From Flavobacteriales bacterium (lineage in GTDB: Bacteria > Bacteroidota > Bacteroidia > Flavobacteriales_D > Crocinitomicaceae): a stretch of 33,160 nucleotides of DNA. The notes under the pieces are model-generated. The model made no database searches, had not been told where the DNA came from, and was given only the letters and a program-made list of their open reading frames with translations. The position numbers and the translations under genes were made by a program. This document shows, piece after piece, positions 1 to 8,199 of this stretch (positions are counted from its first letter, which is position 1; each line of letters starts with the position of its first letter). Where the stretch lies: positions 1-33,160 of the forward strand of contig CANJSS010000017.1 in the NCBI GenBank assembly GCA_947476955.1, in the 5' to 3' direction.

Positions 1-53
1 CAGCTAAAAAACCAGCAGCTAAAAAACCAGCAGCTAAAAAAGTAGCAAAGTAA
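1..53 (+). CDS. topA: C-terminal tail of a Lys/Ala-rich protein, probably DNA topoisomerase I (partial)
   Basis: The frame open at the left edge reads AKKPAAKKPAAKKVAK and stops at 51-53. The tail consists of AAKKP repeats encoded by near-identical 15-base units. Bacteroidota DNA topoisomerase I commonly ends in such a basic tail, and topA followed by an arginase-family gene and the gldK operon is an arrangement I recall from flavobacteria. No catalytic part is visible, so another basic-tailed protein, such as a histone-like protein, remains possible. A strong terminator follows directly, which confirms the end of a transcription unit. Confidence 0.5.
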   Translation, partial: AKKPAAKKPAAKKVAK

Positions 54-77
54 AAATAATAGGGTATAAACTATTTC

Positions 78-114
78 AAAAAAAAAAGGTTAGCTATTCG
101 TTAACCTTTTTTTT
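78..114 (+). terminator. Intrinsic terminator after the Lys/Ala-rich gene
   Basis: Stem GGTTA (88-92) pairs with TAACC (102-106). It is extended by an A tract (78-87) facing a T tract (107-114), so it could work in both directions. Confidence 0.75.
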
Positions 115-275
115 ATCTAAAAACCTAATAATTTTACCACTCCCCAAAGTATAAGTCCTCTTTTTTGAGCTTCAAAAGCCTGTTTATTGCATTAAAAGAA
201 CAAAAGCATATCTTTTAAACATTGCACTCTTTAATACTTTTAAGCGTTTTTAAACAGTTGTCTTTTTATTTCATA

Positions 276-283
276 TAGCTTTG
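276..283 (+). promoter_or_regulatory. -7 promoter box TAGCTTTG of the arginase-fold gene
   Basis: The box matches the Bacteroidota -7 consensus TAnnTTTG and ends 13 bases before the ATG at 297. A TTG at 258-260 is a possible -33 element, but the 15-base spacing is short. Confidence 0.5.
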
Positions 284-296
284 AAAAAAATACAGA

Positions 297-1451
297 ATGA
301 AGGATATTTCCATTTATTTCAAACCTGTTGATCAGGAAGAATCTTATTCAGACCAACAAGTTGGATTCAATATTAAGGTCAATAAGGAACATTTTCCTGA
401 AATTAGTTCTGGCGGAATTGCTTTGTTTTATGTACCCGAATTTAGAGGGGAAAAACTACAGAATCCAAATCGAAATGCAGCATCCTTCAGAAGTTCTTTT
501 TACCAATTGAACCTTGGTGTCGATTGGAAATTACCACTGTATGACTTAGGAGATATTTTACCTGGAAACGAATTGAATGACACCTATTTCGCAGTCAGTC
601 AGGTTGTTGCAGAATTGGTCAAACGGAAAGTCATTCCAGTGATTATTGGCGGAAGTCAAGACTTAACACTTGCAGTTTACAAAGGTTATGAGCAGTTGGA
701 ACAAATGGTAAACCTGTGTTCGATCGACTATAAATTAGACCTTGGAAACCCGGAAGATCCTATTTCTTCCGACGGATTTTTAAGCCATCTTTTACTTCAA
801 AGACCCTGCTATTTATTCAACCATTCAAACATCGGCTTGCAAGCGCCATTCGCATCTAAATCAGAATTGGATCTTTTTGATAAATTGTACTTCGATATGT
901 GCAGATTGGGAGAATTTAACGCGGATTTCAAGAAAGCAGAGCCTTTATTGCGTAATTCTGATATTCTAAGCATCGACTTTAAAAGTATTCGTGCCTCCGA
1001 ATTAAGACAGCCGGAGTACATTTCTCCAAATGGATTTTATGCCGATCAGATTTGCCAAATCGCTAAATATGCAGGAATCAGTGATAAACTAACAAGCTTT
1101 GGCGTGTTTAATTACGATCCTGAAAAAATAGCAGGCAGTGTATCCGCAATTCTTGCGCAAATAATCTGGTATTTTTTAGATGGCGTTTCCCAAAGGAAAG
1201 GTGATTTTCCAATAGGAAGTAAAAGAGATTACATGAAATTTACTGTTCATTTAGATGACTTTAAAGACGAAGTAATTTTCTATAAAAGCAACAAATCAGA
1301 TAGATGGTGGATGGAAGTGCCTTATCCACCGCAAAAAGGACTAAAATATGAACGACACCATTTGGTTCCCTGCGATATGAAAGACTACGAAAGGGCCATG
1401 AAAAATGAAATACCTGATTTATGGTGGAAAACCTATCAAAAACTAGGTTGA
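297..1451 (+). CDS. Arginase/formimidoylglutamase-fold protein with degenerate metal site
   Basis: A 384-residue ureohydrolase-superfamily protein, recognisable from three motif positions. The GGDHS motif is replaced by GGSQD (118-122), with Gln121 where the Mn-binding His should be. The DAHxD motif is DYKLD (144-148), with Lys146 for His. The SxDxD motif is SIDFK (225-229), with Lys229 for Asp. Three of the usual six metal ligands are therefore changed, so hydrolase activity is doubtful although the fold is probably kept. Annotation pipelines usually call such proteins formimidoylglutamase or arginase family. It lies just upstream of porP-gldK, separated by about 190 bases, and has its own promoter box. 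A structural or regulatory role is inference only. Confidence 0.7.
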   Translation: MKDISIYFKPVDQEESYSDQQVGFNIKVNKEHFPEISSGGIALFYVPEFRGEKLQNPNRNAASFRSSFYQLNLGVDWKLPLYDLGDILPGNELNDTYFAVSQVVAELVKRKVIPVIIGGSQDLTLAVYKGYEQLEQMVNLCSIDYKLDLGNPEDPISSDGFLSHLLLQRPCYLFNHSNIGLQAPFASKSELDLFDKLYFDMCRLGEFNADFKKAEPLLRNSDILSIDFKSIRASELRQPEYISPNGFYADQICQIAKYAGISDKLTSFGVFNYDPEKIAGSVSAILAQIIWYFLDGVSQRKGDFPIGSKRDYMKFTVHLDDFKDEVIFYKSNKSDRWWMEVPYPPQKGLKYERHHLVPCDMKDYERAMKNEIPDLWWKTYQKLG

Positions 1452-1519
1452 AAATAATCAATACCACAACTCCTTTAAAGTGTATTAGTTAGCTGTTAAA
1501 AATAACTTAATATTTAGTT

Positions 1520-1527
1520 TATATTCG
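1520..1527 (+). promoter_or_regulatory. Possible -7 box TATATTCG upstream of porP
   Basis: It fits TAnnTTCG, the variant seen before several genes in this window. No clear -33 TTG is present at the expected distance, and the leader would be about 105 bases. It is the best candidate for the start of the T9SS operon, but weak. Confidence 0.3.
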
Positions 1528-1638
1528 GAAGGAAATAAAAAAAATTTCATTTGTAAATAAAAATAATTATTTTAGTCGCCAATTGGAGAGGTTTTAAATC
1601 ACCTTTTTAATCATTAACCTCAAGTGAAAAGGAGTTGT

Positions 1639-2574
1639 ATGAAGAAAAAAATTATTCTCTTAACGTCATTTTTATCCCTTGCTACTGGCGCTATCATTGC
1701 GCAACAGGATAAATTACTTACCCATTTTATTTACGATAAAATGAGCATTAATCCAGGCGAAACAGGTTTGGACGATGGGATTTGTGCTACCACAATTTAC
1801 CGGAATCAATGGGATAAAATAAACGGTGCACCTAATTCCGCAGTACTAAATGTTGAAGCTAATGCTAAAAGATTTGGAGGATTTGGACTTTCGTTTTTTC
1901 ACGACGCAATCGGGTTTAACCGTCAAAATAATGTTCTATTGAATTATGCATATCCTGTAACTGTTGGTAATGCCGGAATTCTTGGTATTGGGTTAGGCGT
2001 TGGAATCGTTAATTTTGGAATGTCACCGGTTTGGGTTCCACCAACAACTGCAATTGATCCAACACTACCTGTTTCTTTTTCTGCAACAAATTTGGATTTA
2101 AATTTTGGTTTGTACTGGAAGGGTAAATCGGATTATTATGTTGGTCTTTCATCGACGCACTTAAATGAATCTTTGTTAAAACAAACAGTAGGTACAATTG
2201 ACCAAACTTACCAGACTGCAAGACACTACTACATCATGGGTGGAAAAAAATTCCTAGATGTTGCTGGTGGTGATATTGATGCTCAAATTTTAATGCGAAC
2301 AGATTTAGTAAAATTTTCTGCAGACATAAATGTTCGCTACATGTGGAGAGATATGGCTTATGGCGGTTTAACATATAGAACTATAGATGCGATAGGTTTA
2401 ATGATTGGAGGGAAACCGTTTCAAGGTATCGATATGACTGTAGGATATTCCTATGATGTTACAACGAATAAGCTTGCTAGTGTTTCAAGAGGTTCACACG
2501 AAATTCTTTTAAAATACTGTTATTACATACCATTACCGCCTATCACGAGGTCAAATCACCCAAGATGGTTGTAA
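1639..2574 (+). CDS. porP: PorP/SprF-family type IX secretion outer-membrane protein
   Basis: A 311-residue protein with a signal peptide (about residues 1-21, ending before QQDKLL) and the PorP/SprF opening, a conserved N-terminal block with HFIYDKMSINPGETG. The rest alternates short hydrophobic strands and Gly/aromatic turns, as in an outer-membrane beta-barrel. I chose the ATG at 1639 over an in-frame GTG at 1624 because it gives a clean Lys-rich signal peptide start. In Porphyromonas gingivalis, porP heads the porP-K-L-M-N operon, and the order here is the same. PorP-type proteins bind secretion or surface-anchoring components at the outer membrane; which SprF or PorP paralogue this is cannot be decided here. 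Confidence 0.85.
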   Translation: MKKKIILLTSFLSLATGAIIAQQDKLLTHFIYDKMSINPGETGLDDGICATTIYRNQWDKINGAPNSAVLNVEANAKRFGGFGLSFFHDAIGFNRQNNVLLNYAYPVTVGNAGILGIGLGVGIVNFGMSPVWVPPTTAIDPTLPVSFSATNLDLNFGLYWKGKSDYYVGLSSTHLNESLLKQTVGTIDQTYQTARHYYIMGGKKFLDVAGGDIDAQILMRTDLVKFSADINVRYMWRDMAYGGLTYRTIDAIGLMIGGKPFQGIDMTVGYSYDVTTNKLASVSRGSHEILLKYCYYIPLPPITRSNHPRWL

Positions 2575-2691
2575 TATTGAAAAAAAATACAAATATTTGT
2601 AACCATTTTTGAGCAGTATCCGTTATATCTCAAAATATAGTTCCTGTAGAATGTTATAATTGATATCTGAAAGAAGATAAAATAAGGTAGA

Positions 2692-4287
2692 ATGAAAAAA
2701 CTTTTGTTAATTGGTTTATTAGGTGTAGTGATTGCTTCTTGTAGCACAAGAACAGGACATCTAACAGGTACAATGGGAAGACCATTGTATAATCCTGAAA
2801 TCCCACTTGGGATGATATACGTACCTTCAGGTTCCTACCAGATGGGTGAGAACGACCAGGATGTTCCATTTTTGCACCAAACGCGTGCGAAAACAGTTTC
2901 TGTGCAGGCGTTCTACATGGATCAAACGGAAATTTCCAACAATGAATACCGCCAATTTGTGGAGTGGGTGCGCGATTCTATTGCCCGTGAAACTTTGTAT
3001 TTAAATCCATCGGATAGAACAAGTGGATACGATAATGAGGATTGGGCAGATGAAGATGCAGAGCGCTTTATCAACTATGAAGAAAGATATTTAGATGAAG
3101 GTGCAATGGAATACGTTGAATACGATCCATCTGACCGTGAATTGAATCGTTCTGTTTTCAACTTAAATTGGGATCGTCAATTGGACTATTCTGATCCTGC
3201 AGTTGTTCCAATTCTTGCGGATATGTACTACATACAGCCTGAAAGATTTTACAAAAGAAGAGAAATTGATGTGCGTAAGTTGATGTACCGTTATTTCTGG
3301 ATTGATTACCGCGAAGCAGCAAAACGTGGAAGAATTGATATCAAACAAAATGGTTTCGATGCATCAACTGGTGTGCAAGATCCAGGAAGTAAGGCAAATG
3401 AAGATCACCGATCACTTCAAACTCCTCCACATCCATTTACTGGAGATCCGCAAGGACAAGACAAGGATTTGGGTTATTTCAATAAGAAAGGACAAAACAA
3501 TGCAATTAGAGGACATGATAATCGAGGTCGTTTTGTAATCGATGAGGTTATTAATGTGTATCCGGATACGTTATGTTGGGTGAGAGATTTTACATACTCT
3601 TTCCATGATCCAATGACAAACATGTACTTTTGGCATCCAGCTTATGATAACTACCCAATTGTTGGTGTAACTTGGTTTCAAGCAAAAGCTTTCTCTGTAT
3701 GGAGAACACAATTGTTGAACAATTGGTTGGTTGCAATGGGTGATATTTTTGTAAATGATTTCCGTTTGCCATCAGAAGCAGAATGGGAAAGAGCTTCTAG
3801 AGGTGACTTGAACATGTCTCAATATCCTTGGGGCGGTCCATACATCAGAAATGAAGCTGGATGTTTCCTTGGTAACTTTAAACCAATGCGAGGACGTTAC
3901 TTTGAAGATGGTGGTTTCCATACAGTTAAAGTATTCTCTTACAATCCAAATGGATGGGGATTATATTGTATGGCAGGAAACGTCGCAGAATGGTGTGAAA
4001 CTGCATACGATGAATCTATGTACGAATTCTCTCATGATTTGAATACAGATTATAGATACGATGCAATGGACTGGGATCCACCTTCAATGAAAAGAAAGGT
4101 TCTTCGAGGAGGTTCTTGGAAAGATGTTGGATACTATTTACAAAATGCAACACGTACATTTGAATACCAAGATACTGCAAAGTCTTATATTGGATACCGA
4201 AATGTGATGACTCACCTGGGAAGAGGTGGTAAAGACTTCACAAGAGAAGGTGGCGAAGAAATTCGAAGCGATATTCAACTTCGTTAA
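2692..4287 (+). CDS. gldK: GldK, T9SS ring lipoprotein of the formylglycine-generating-enzyme fold
   Basis: A 531-residue lipoprotein with an N-terminal lipobox (VIASC, Cys17). The body is a sulfatase-modifying-factor (FGE/SUMF1-like) domain. The opening block IYVPSGSYQMGEND is followed by DQTEISNNEYRQF, then RLPSEAEWERASRG, PWGG, GLYCMAGNVAEWC and VLRGGSWKD near the end. GldK (PorK) forms the large periplasmic ring under the outer membrane with GldN. This copy looks longer than the roughly 465-490 residues I recall for characterised GldK/PorK, mostly through an acidic insert around residues 105-200. The gene lies 117 bases after porP and 54 bases before gldL. Confidence 0.95.
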   Translation: MKKLLLIGLLGVVIASCSTRTGHLTGTMGRPLYNPEIPLGMIYVPSGSYQMGENDQDVPFLHQTRAKTVSVQAFYMDQTEISNNEYRQFVEWVRDSIARETLYLNPSDRTSGYDNEDWADEDAERFINYEERYLDEGAMEYVEYDPSDRELNRSVFNLNWDRQLDYSDPAVVPILADMYYIQPERFYKRREIDVRKLMYRYFWIDYREAAKRGRIDIKQNGFDASTGVQDPGSKANEDHRSLQTPPHPFTGDPQGQDKDLGYFNKKGQNNAIRGHDNRGRFVIDEVINVYPDTLCWVRDFTYSFHDPMTNMYFWHPAYDNYPIVGVTWFQAKAFSVWRTQLLNNWLVAMGDIFVNDFRLPSEAEWERASRGDLNMSQYPWGGPYIRNEAGCFLGNFKPMRGRYFEDGGFHTVKVFSYNPNGWGLYCMAGNVAEWCETAYDESMYEFSHDLNTDYRYDAMDWDPPSMKRKVLRGGSWKDVGYYLQNATRTFEYQDTAKSYIGYRNVMTHLGRGGKDFTREGGEEIRSDIQLR

Positions 4288-4341
4288 GAATACAACAAAC
4301 AAAAAAGTAGTAAATTTTAAACCCAAAAAAAAAGGAAAACT

Positions 4342-5139
4342 ATGAAACCAGGAAGTAAAGGATGGAAGAAATTTATGGCGAAATTATACGGTTGGGGCGC
4401 AGCTGTAGTAATCGTTGGAGCGTTATTTAAAATTGAACACTTACCAGGAGCATCAATAATGCTCTCAATAGGTTTAGGGGTAGAAGCGTTTATATTCTTT
4501 ATGTCGGCATTTGAACCTCTCCACGAAGACCCAAACTGGGAGTTAGTTTATCCTGAATTAGCTGTTGGACATACAGATGATTTAGATCATGCTGCAATTT
4601 CAACAAAAGGTAAAGGCATCACAGATCAATTGGACAAAATGTTGGAGGAAGCTAAAATTGATAGTCAACTCTTAGAGCGTTTAGGTGATGGTATGAGAGC
4701 GCTTGGAGAAAACGCAGCCCAATTAAAAGGTGTTACTTCTGCTGCGGCAGCAACTGATTCTTATGTATCAAGTTTGCAAGCAGCATCTGATAAAGTCTCC
4801 TCATTGTCTGAAGCATATGAAAGAGCTTCGGTTTCTATTTCTGGAATGACTTCAAATGCACAAGAAGGTGAATCTTTCGGAGAGCAAATGCAAAAAGTTT
4901 CCAAGAACCTTGCTGCATTAAACAATGTGTATGAATTGCAATTGAAAGGTTCTGCTGCACACTTAGAGTCTACAGAGAAATTCCAATCTCAAGTAACAGA
5001 AATGATGTCTAATCTTGCGGCTTCAACGGAAGATACAAGAATGTACAAAGAGAATATGGCAATGTTATCCAAGAATTTAACTGACTTGAACAACGTTTAT
5101 GGAAATATGTTAAAAGCTATGACAATAACAAAAGCTTAA
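4342..5139 (+). CDS. gldL: GldL, inner-membrane proton-channel subunit of the T9SS motor
   Basis: A 265-residue protein with two transmembrane helices close together (about residues 15-32 and 36-57), then a long cytoplasmic region rich in heptad-like Ala/Leu/Ser that is probably coiled coil. Glu48 lies within the second helix (GLGVEAFIFF) and corresponds to the functionally essential membrane glutamate of Flavobacterium johnsoniae GldL. GldL forms a pentamer around a GldM dimer and couples proton flow to rotation. The gene is in the gldKLMN operon, 70 bases before gldM. Confidence 0.95.
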   Translation: MKPGSKGWKKFMAKLYGWGAAVVIVGALFKIEHLPGASIMLSIGLGVEAFIFFMSAFEPLHEDPNWELVYPELAVGHTDDLDHAAISTKGKGITDQLDKMLEEAKIDSQLLERLGDGMRALGENAAQLKGVTSAAAATDSYVSSLQAASDKVSSLSEAYERASVSISGMTSNAQEGESFGEQMQKVSKNLAALNNVYELQLKGSAAHLESTEKFQSQVTEMMSNLAASTEDTRMYKENMAMLSKNLTDLNNVYGNMLKAMTITKA

Positions 5140-5209
5140 TCTAAGGATTATCTTTTAGTTTATTGAAATTGAACATTAATTTATTGTAATCAATAATATT
5201 TAATTAATC

Positions 5210-6970
5210 ATGGCAGGAGGAAAAGAAACCCCTAGACAAAAGATGATCGGTATGATGTACTTAGTACTTACCGCACTTTTGGCTCTTAACGTATCAAAGT
5301 CTATTCTCGACGCATTCGTTGCGATAGAAGAAAACATCCAGATCTCGAATGAAAATGAATTCACCCGAGGTCAGGAAAAATATTTAGCATTGAAAGAAGT
5401 TTCTGAAGATAAATCTCAGAAAGATGTTCAAGTCAAAGCGCTAAAATTAATGAAGACCGTATCGCAGATTGATAAAATGACTGCACAGCGTATCAAATAT
5501 ATCGATGACTTAAAACTCGAAATATTAGGTGCTTGTGGGGAAGAAATCAAAATAATCGGGACGAAGAAAAGTATCATTTTTAAAGCGTACGATACCAAAG
5601 AACCATTGAAGCCAATTCGTATGAAATTGGAGCATGTTCAAGGTATGGATAAATACGATGAAGCAATGCACATAATTATCGGTGAGGACATTACTAAACC
5701 AACCGGTAAAGGTATTGAATTGTGGAAAACATACAATGGCTATAGAAAAGAACTTACGGAGTTAATTGCAAGTTCTGTAATCGTTGAGAAAGGGAAACCT
5801 GCATTTAAATTTAATGCACCTGAAATCAATAAGTTTGCCGACATGTTGGATTTATCCAAGCAAGTAGATAAAGCAATTGAAAGTTCAAACGTTGCACAAG
5901 ACGACAAGGAAGCGATCAAGAAAATTTATATCTCTTTGACGAAAAGTGAAAGAAGCAATGTACACGATGTTAAAGATGTTCATTGGATTGGAAAAACCTT
6001 TGACCATACTCCTGTTGTAGCAGCTTTGGCTTCTCTATCATCCATGCAAAAGGAAATCTTAACTGCTCGAGCAGATGCTGTTTCTATAATTAGAGCGCGT
6101 GTTGGTGGAGGAGAGTATTCTTTCAACAAAATTATGGCACTTGCATACGGTCCTGAATTAGCTAATTCAGGAGATGAAGTTAAAATTGAAGTATTGATGG
6201 CTGCTTTCGATACCGATAAGCAACCTGAGGTGACTTATGCAGGTAAAGTCGTAACGGATGTTAAAGAAGGTAAAGGTTTTATTACTACAAAGGCTTCAGG
6301 TGGAAATGAAATGGTCTTAAAAGGTGAAATCACCATTAAGAACAAGTCTGGAATGCCAAAAACAATGCCTTGGACAAAAACAATCAAAATCATGAAGCCG
6401 CAAGGAAATGCTTCTCTTCCTGAGATGAATGTTTTGTACCGAGATTATGATAATAAGTTATTAGCTGTAGCATCTGGTTACGAAAAAACAATTGTTACAA
6501 TATCGAACGGTGTCTCATTAAAACCAGGGAGCTACTCTATTGATGGAAAACAGATAAATGGACACATTGTGCGTCCCTCTGGAGCTTCAAAAACATGTGA
6601 AGTGTTTGTGTCAGGTCAAAATACATTGACAAAGAAAACGGTTAAATTGGGAAGTTTTCCTTTTAGAATCAAGAATTTACCGCCTCCAACATGTTTCTTT
6701 GGAAAAGCTTCAAATGGAGGTTCTGCTTTGAAATCAGATGTTGTACTTTCAGCTCGTTACGAAGATTCTCCATTAAATGCAGTATTTACTGTTGTAAGTT
6801 GGGAATTAGAATTTATGGGTAGAAGTGCATCTGGTAATGGAAATATTATTAATGCTCAAGCAGCTTCCTTGTTAAAACAAGCCAGACCAAATGCAACAGC
6901 TAGTTTTCTAGTTAAGTATAAAGGTCCAGACGGCAAGTTGAAACAAAGTGCTGTTGTTGTTAAACTTTAA
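5210..6970 (+). CDS. gldM: GldM, T9SS motor shaft protein
   Basis: A 586-residue protein that begins MAGGKETPRQKMIGMMYLVL and has one N-terminal transmembrane helix (about residues 12-29). The helix runs into the conserved SKSILDAFVAIEENI segment. A long periplasmic region follows, with the repeated Ig-like domains expected of GldM/PorM, which reach across the periplasm to the GldK/GldN ring. It is somewhat longer than F. johnsoniae GldM (about 510 residues as I recall). The stop is 10 bases before the gldN start, so the two are surely co-transcribed. Confidence 0.95.
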   Translation: MAGGKETPRQKMIGMMYLVLTALLALNVSKSILDAFVAIEENIQISNENEFTRGQEKYLALKEVSEDKSQKDVQVKALKLMKTVSQIDKMTAQRIKYIDDLKLEILGACGEEIKIIGTKKSIIFKAYDTKEPLKPIRMKLEHVQGMDKYDEAMHIIIGEDITKPTGKGIELWKTYNGYRKELTELIASSVIVEKGKPAFKFNAPEINKFADMLDLSKQVDKAIESSNVAQDDKEAIKKIYISLTKSERSNVHDVKDVHWIGKTFDHTPVVAALASLSSMQKEILTARADAVSIIRARVGGGEYSFNKIMALAYGPELANSGDEVKIEVLMAAFDTDKQPEVTYAGKVVTDVKEGKGFITTKASGGNEMVLKGEITIKNKSGMPKTMPWTKTIKIMKPQGNASLPEMNVLYRDYDNKLLAVASGYEKTIVTISNGVSLKPGSYSIDGKQINGHIVRPSGASKTCEVFVSGQNTLTKKTVKLGSFPFRIKNLPPPTCFFGKASNGGSALKSDVVLSARYEDSPLNAVFTVVSWELEFMGRSASGNGNIINAQAASLLKQARPNATASFLVKYKGPDGKLKQSAVVVKL

Positions 6971-6980
6971 TTTTTTTAAT

Positions 6981-8048
6981 ATGAAAATGATTCATTTTTT
7001 ATGTACACTATGCTTTTGTTTAGGTACATTATCTTTTCAGGCTTGGTCTCAACCGGAAGTAACTGGTGGTCCATTGAACGTACCAACTAATGGTATAATT
7101 GATGGAGTGTACATGAAAGAAATCATTCCAACAAAGAAATTAATTGAATACGAGCACGTGCGGGAAGCTGATTATGTTTGGGGCAAACGTGTTTACCAAC
7201 GAATTGATTTGAGAGAAAGAATTAACCATCCAATTTACTTTCCTTTTGATGAGATTAGAGGAGAAAATGAATGGGTGCGGAATGCATCTCGTTGGTCACT
7301 TTGGACAATCATCCGGAATTCAATTGTTTACGGAGATTTAACAGTGTTTGATAATGAAAATCCAAATGCTTTAGGAGTCTATGATGGAGATCAATTTAAA
7401 TATCCAATTACTTCAGGTATGATGGGTGGAAATTACCAGAGCGATTCGTTAATGAAAAAAGACATTAATCGTTTGTTAGGTACATTAGCTCCACCAAAAA
7501 CGGATGCACAAGGAAACTTCCTTGCCCTAACGAGTGTTCTTGATCCTGAATTGGATTCTTTGGATCTTGCTGGCAATCCAGTTTATCCTGAAAGAGAAAT
7601 GATTTGGATAACATCGCAAGATATCGTAGCATATTATTTGAAAGAAGATTGGTTCTTTGACAAGGAACGTTCTGTTTTGGATTGTAGAATATTAGGTATT
7701 GCACCTGTAGTTTATTTTGACTCAAAAGGTAAACAAGTAATCACTGATTCTGAAACTGGAGCTATCTCGGATGCAATTCAATCTGAAAGAGCATTGTTTT
7801 GGTTGTATTTCCCACACTTGCGTTATACACTAAATAACTATTTCGTATACAACGATGCAAATGATGCGCAATGGATGAGTTTTGATGATTTATTCTGGAA
7901 AAGAAGATTTAATAGTACAATGTACAAAGAAAGTAATACCTACGATCGTAAAATTGAAAGCTACCGAACTGGCGCAGAGGCCTTGATGGAAGCAGATAGA
8001 ATTAAAGAGGAAATCAGAACTATCGAACACGATGTTTGGAGTTTCTAA
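6981..8048 (+). CDS. gldN: GldN, periplasmic ring partner of GldK
   Basis: A 355-residue exported protein. I set the start at ATG 6981 (MKMIHFLCTLCFCLGTLSFQ), which gives a normal signal peptide; an upstream in-frame start at 6948 would lie inside gldM and spoil it. The mature part carries family features such as the segment EREMIWITSQDIVAYYLKEDW, in two parts around residues 205-225, and the WLYFPHLRYTLNNYFVYN region near residue 275. GldN (PorN) forms the periplasmic ring with GldK. It is the last gene of the operon and is followed by a terminator. Confidence 0.95.
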   Translation: MKMIHFLCTLCFCLGTLSFQAWSQPEVTGGPLNVPTNGIIDGVYMKEIIPTKKLIEYEHVREADYVWGKRVYQRIDLRERINHPIYFPFDEIRGENEWVRNASRWSLWTIIRNSIVYGDLTVFDNENPNALGVYDGDQFKYPITSGMMGGNYQSDSLMKKDINRLLGTLAPPKTDAQGNFLALTSVLDPELDSLDLAGNPVYPEREMIWITSQDIVAYYLKEDWFFDKERSVLDCRILGIAPVVYFDSKGKQVITDSETGAISDAIQSERALFWLYFPHLRYTLNNYFVYNDANDAQWMSFDDLFWKRRFNSTMYKESNTYDRKIESYRTGAEALMEADRIKEEIRTIEHDVWSF

Positions 8049-8064
8049 TTACTTTTAAAAATTG

Positions 8065-8092
8065 AAAGCCTCAGGAAACTGGGGCTTTTTTT
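8065..8092 (+). terminator. Terminator of the porP-gldKLMN operon
   Basis: A nine-pair stem (8065-8073 with 8080-8088, including one T-G pair), loop GGAAAC, then a T run to 8092. It starts 17 bases after the gldN stop. Confidence 0.8.
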
Positions 8093-8187
8093 ATGTCCAT
8101 TTAAGTTAAGGTTAAAATTTAGGGACCGAAATCATAATTGTTAGTGTCCTTTTTTTTAAAATTGAAGTTTTAATTCTTATCTCGTAG

Positions 8188-8195
8188 TATCTTTG
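8188..8195 (+). promoter_or_regulatory. -7 box TATCTTTG four bases before the ABC-F start codon
   Basis: A perfect TAnnTTTG box; a TTG at 8162-8164 lies 23 bases upstream as a possible -33 element. Only CCGT separates the box from the ATG, so transcription should start at or beside the start codon and give a leaderless or near-leaderless mRNA. Confidence 0.65.
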
Positions 8196-8199
8196 CCGT

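Noticed and set aside
1-45. Tandem 15-base units at the left edge, possibly a repeat array
   Set aside because: They encode AAKKP repeats in an open frame with a stop at 51-53; this is a protein tail, not CRISPR or satellite DNA.
1587-1621. GAGGTT/AACCTC inverted repeat before porP as a riboswitch or operator
   Set aside because: Only six pairs with a 23-base loop and no further structure; expected by chance in such sequence.
6948-6980. Earlier in-frame start for gldN
   Set aside because: It would sit inside gldM and place LLLLNFNFFN before a normal signal peptide; the ATG at 6981 is better.
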